Source: CAZCCM01 sp964616165 (GTDB lineage: Bacteria > Bacillota > Clostridia > TANB77 > CAG-508). From it: a stretch of DNA of 64,000 nucleotides. Shown piece by piece: positions 62,162-64,000 of this stretch. Within the stretch, counting starts at the first letter, position 1. The number at the start of each line of letters is the position of its first letter. The stretch spans positions 1-64,000 of the forward strand of contig CAZTTS010000003.1 in assembly GCA_964616165.1 (NCBI GenBank), read 5' to 3'. The notes under the pieces are model-generated. The model was not told the origin of the DNA, searched no databases, and worked only from the letters and a program-made list of their open reading frames with translations. A program made the position numbers and the translations under genes.

Positions 62162-62491
62162 TTACTGTAAATGTTCATCAATATATATTGCTGTATCAGT
62201 AAATTTATATATTTTGTTTTCTTCTGGAATATACACATATATGTTTGTAGACTTAAGATCAATGTGGTCCTTATTATATAAATATATTTCTACAGGATCC
62301 TCTATAATCTCTATTTGGTCTTCCAAAATCTGTTGTTCAGCTTCTCTTCTGATGTCTGCTGCTGTTTTTAACTGATTTTTATGTCTTGAGTTTACAACAA
62401 CATATAGTGAAAAAACAAGCGCTACAAACACTGCTATAGAAAGTAATGCATAGACTGCAACAGCACCTTTTTTTCTTCTTTGTAAATCCAA
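62162..62491 (-). CDS. Small pilin-like membrane protein
   Basis: 109 residues from TTG 62491, six bases after AAAGGAG; the ORF's earlier TTG lies before that site. It begins MDLQRRKKGAVAVYALLSIA: basic leader, Gly, then a hydrophobic helix to about residue 33, like prepilins or TadE-type pseudopilins, though the Gly-Ala site is not typical. The acidic soluble part follows (EQQILEDQIEIIEDPVEIYL). Role unknown. Confidence 0.6.
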   Translation of the reverse strand: MDLQRRKKGAVAVYALLSIAVFVALVFSLYVVVNSRHKNQLKTAADIRREAEQQILEDQIEIIEDPVEIYLYNKDHIDLKSTNIYVYIPEENKIYKFTDTAIYIDEHLQ

Positions 62492-62641
62492 TTTAATCTC
62501 CTTTAACAATTTATCTGAATAATACCATTTATTATTATATTACATAGAAAATGGAATTAATAGCAAATTTTCTGTTATATATTATTTATTCTTTGTAATT
62601 TATAGCTTGTACTATATTGTTTATTAATTATTCTTTATTAA

Positions 62642-63670
62642 TTATTCTTTATTAATATATTGATCAAACAATTCCTTTGTTCTTTCAATATTTGGGTAAG
62701 TTTCACTTTTTCTTCCTTCACTCGGATTTCTAGGTAAAAACGAACCCGTCTCATGAGAAGGATTTTGATAAGATTTTATATTTGAAGTATATTGCTTTTT
62801 ATTAAATCCAAACTCAAATATATACCCTAATATTTTATCTTTACTCATAGAAATTTGCACTGAATTTAAAAGATTTTTGACTATGCTCATTATTCTATCA
62901 ATTGATTGTTTTTCCATTTCTTTAACAATTGCTTGTATAATATTTCTTTGTCTGTTTGTTCTACCGTAGTCATTAAGAAGATCCGTGTCTATTGATGACC
63001 TATCTCTAGCATGTGTTACTGCTTGAATTCCATTTAAATGCACCAATCCCGGCTTTGCCTTTAAAAGAACACCTCCCGATTTAATTTTCCCATGTCTAGC
63101 CGTTTGACTAACTCTTTCATTTATTTGTTCAATTTCTTGTTCTGTTAGTTCTAAATCAATACCACCAACAGCATCAACTATCTCTGCTACACCAGCATAA
63201 TCTATTACAATATAATCATCAACATGTAGGTCAAAATTCGTATTAATAGTTCTTAAAGCTAGTTCAGGGCCACCTAATGCATATGCAGCGTTAATTTTAG
63301 TTGTCCATTCTCCCGGAATAGGCACTACTGTATCTCTAGGTATAGAAATAAGTTTTAATGTTTTTAATTTTGTATTAACAGAAGCTAAAATTAGAACATC
63401 ACTTCTTCCATAGTCTTCAAAACTTCCTTCATCTTTACCTAAAATCAAAACTGTTTTAACTCCATCTACTTTAATTGTATCCTTACTAATACCGATATTG
63501 TCTCTATCTAAATCATAAAAATCAATTTCTGAAAAAAAGTTTTCTAAAATATAATTATATCCTACAAGTAAGATAGATACTAAAATTATTAACAGAGTTA
63601 ATAATGTAGTAAAAAATTTTAATCCTCGATTTTGTTTTTTGTTTTTTTTGTTTTTTCTCTCTTTAGCCAT
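62642..63670 (-). CDS. LytR-CpsA-Psr family protein
   Basis: 342 residues: basic N-terminus, one membrane helix (about 20-43), then the LCP domain with GRSDVLILASVN, LISIPRDTVVPIP, KINAAYALGGPE and RTNRQRNIIQAIV. These enzymes transfer wall teichoic acid, capsule or other glycopolymers to peptidoglycan. A C-terminal extension rich in Ser and Pro follows. It starts two bases past mutS. Confidence 0.9.
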   Translation of the reverse strand: MAKERKNKKNKKQNRGLKFFTTLLTLLIILVSILLVGYNYILENFFSEIDFYDLDRDNIGISKDTIKVDGVKTVLILGKDEGSFEDYGRSDVLILASVNTKLKTLKLISIPRDTVVPIPGEWTTKINAAYALGGPELALRTINTNFDLHVDDYIVIDYAGVAEIVDAVGGIDLELTEQEIEQINERVSQTARHGKIKSGGVLLKAKPGLVHLNGIQAVTHARDRSSIDTDLLNDYGRTNRQRNIIQAIVKEMEKQSIDRIMSIVKNLLNSVQISMSKDKILGYIFEFGFNKKQYTSNIKSYQNPSHETGSFLPRNPSEGRKSETYPNIERTKELFDQYINKE

Positions 63671-63671
63671 T

Positions 63672-64000
63672 TTAATCCTCTTTTAATTTGTCTTTTATTT
63701 CGCCTAATATTTTTAATGCATCTACTGGTGTTGTATTATTTATATCAATTCTATTGAAGAATTTCAATAACTCTTCATACTTAAACTCAAACATTGATGA
63801 TTGATTTGTTAGTTCATAGCCTTCTTCCATCTCTTTTACTAAAAATTCTTTTTTCTCAATATTTTTCAAAATATTTCTTGCTTTTTTTACAGTTTCTTTG
63901 GGAACACCTGCCAATTTTGCAACATAAATACCAAAAGAATCATCTGTTCCACCTTTGACTAGTTTATGTAAAAATATAACATCTTCACCTTGTTGCTTAA
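63672..64000 (-). CDS. mutS: DNA mismatch repair protein MutS (C-terminal end only)
   Basis: The visible last 109 or so residues include GEDVIFLHKLVKGGTDDSFG and IYVAKLAGVPKETVKKARNI, the end of the MutS ATPase domain, followed by a short helical tail. The rest lies beyond the window. MutS recognises mismatched bases. Its stop precedes the LCP gene by one base. Confidence 0.9.
   Translation of the reverse strand, partial: KQQGEDVIFLHKLVKGGTDDSFGIYVAKLAGVPKETVKKARNILKNIEKKEFLVKEMEEGYELTNQSSMFEFKYEELLKFFNRIDINNTTPVDALKILGEIKDKLKED

Overview
The window looks like a chromosomal segment of a very AT-rich Bacillota, most likely an uncultured gut-type Clostridia. The reasons are strong AT bias, TTG and GTG starts with strong Shine-Dalgarno (SD) sequences, an sbp and DUF881 division cluster, Asp23/AmaP, WhiA, RNase Y, and several pilin-like proteins of the KGITLI type. 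TGA is used as a stop, so the code is standard bacterial. The taxon is inferred from gene content only. No ribosomal RNA, phage, IS element, CRISPR array or replication origin was recognised. Nearly all genes lie on the minus strand; the plus-strand exceptions stand out.

Layout. 1-0.7 kb: a DUF134 regulator (cut by the window edge) and two DUF5320-like small proteins behind a palindromic consensus promoter. 0.7-1.4 kb: tcdA. 1.4-2.35 kb: a plus-strand cassette of three small unknown proteins with richer base composition. 2.4-7.2 kb: a U32 protein (TrhP-like), murC and three prepilin-like proteins with a membrane partner. 7.3-12 kb: HtrA protease, an unknown membrane protein and a ClpC-type ATPase without the usual N domain. 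12.3-18 kb: division genes ftsZ, ftsA, sbp, an Hsp33-switch-like protein, two DUF881 proteins and ftsQ. 18.1-28 kb: hemW, whiA, prmC, truB (frame broken), nrnA, rbfA, infB, ylxR, nusA. 28.2-36.8 kb: a repeat-bearing surface protein, trmR, plsC, a YgjP-type metallopeptidase, RNase Y, a beta-CASP nuclease, a CYTH protein and a large unknown. 37-45.1 kb: ftsK, a coiled-coil protein, rsmD, xseB, xseA, nusB, amaP, asp23. 45.3-46.6 kb: a plus-strand kinase and DUF1963 pair. 46.75-52.7 kb: tRNA-Leu, a family 2 glycosyltransferase, priA, gmk, rpoZ, rsmE. 52.8-59.5 kb: an accessory block of unknown genes built around an amidoligase fused to a regular 29-residue repeat solenoid. 59.5-64 kb: alpha-glucan phosphorylase, a pilin-like small protein, an LCP-family enzyme and the end of mutS.

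How the parts work together. Two genes far apart, the U32 TrhP-like gene and trmR, would together make the 5-methoxyuridine modification at tRNA position 34. MurC, FtsA, FtsZ, FtsQ, FtsK, the LCP enzyme and probably WhiA serve wall synthesis and division. NusA, YlxR, IF-2, RbfA, NrnA, TruB and PrmC form the familiar transcription-translation cluster. RNase Y and the beta-CASP nuclease serve RNA turnover.

The most unusual points are the three-gene small-protein cassette, the solenoid-amidoligase, the free-standing Hsp33 switch domain in the division operon, a tRNA gene starting at the base after a stop codon, a truB frameshift, a promoter buried in an 18-bp-arm palindrome, five 19-bp-spaced repeats, and two apparently leaderless genes (tcdA and ftsQ). 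Start sites, promoters and terminators were assigned by eye.
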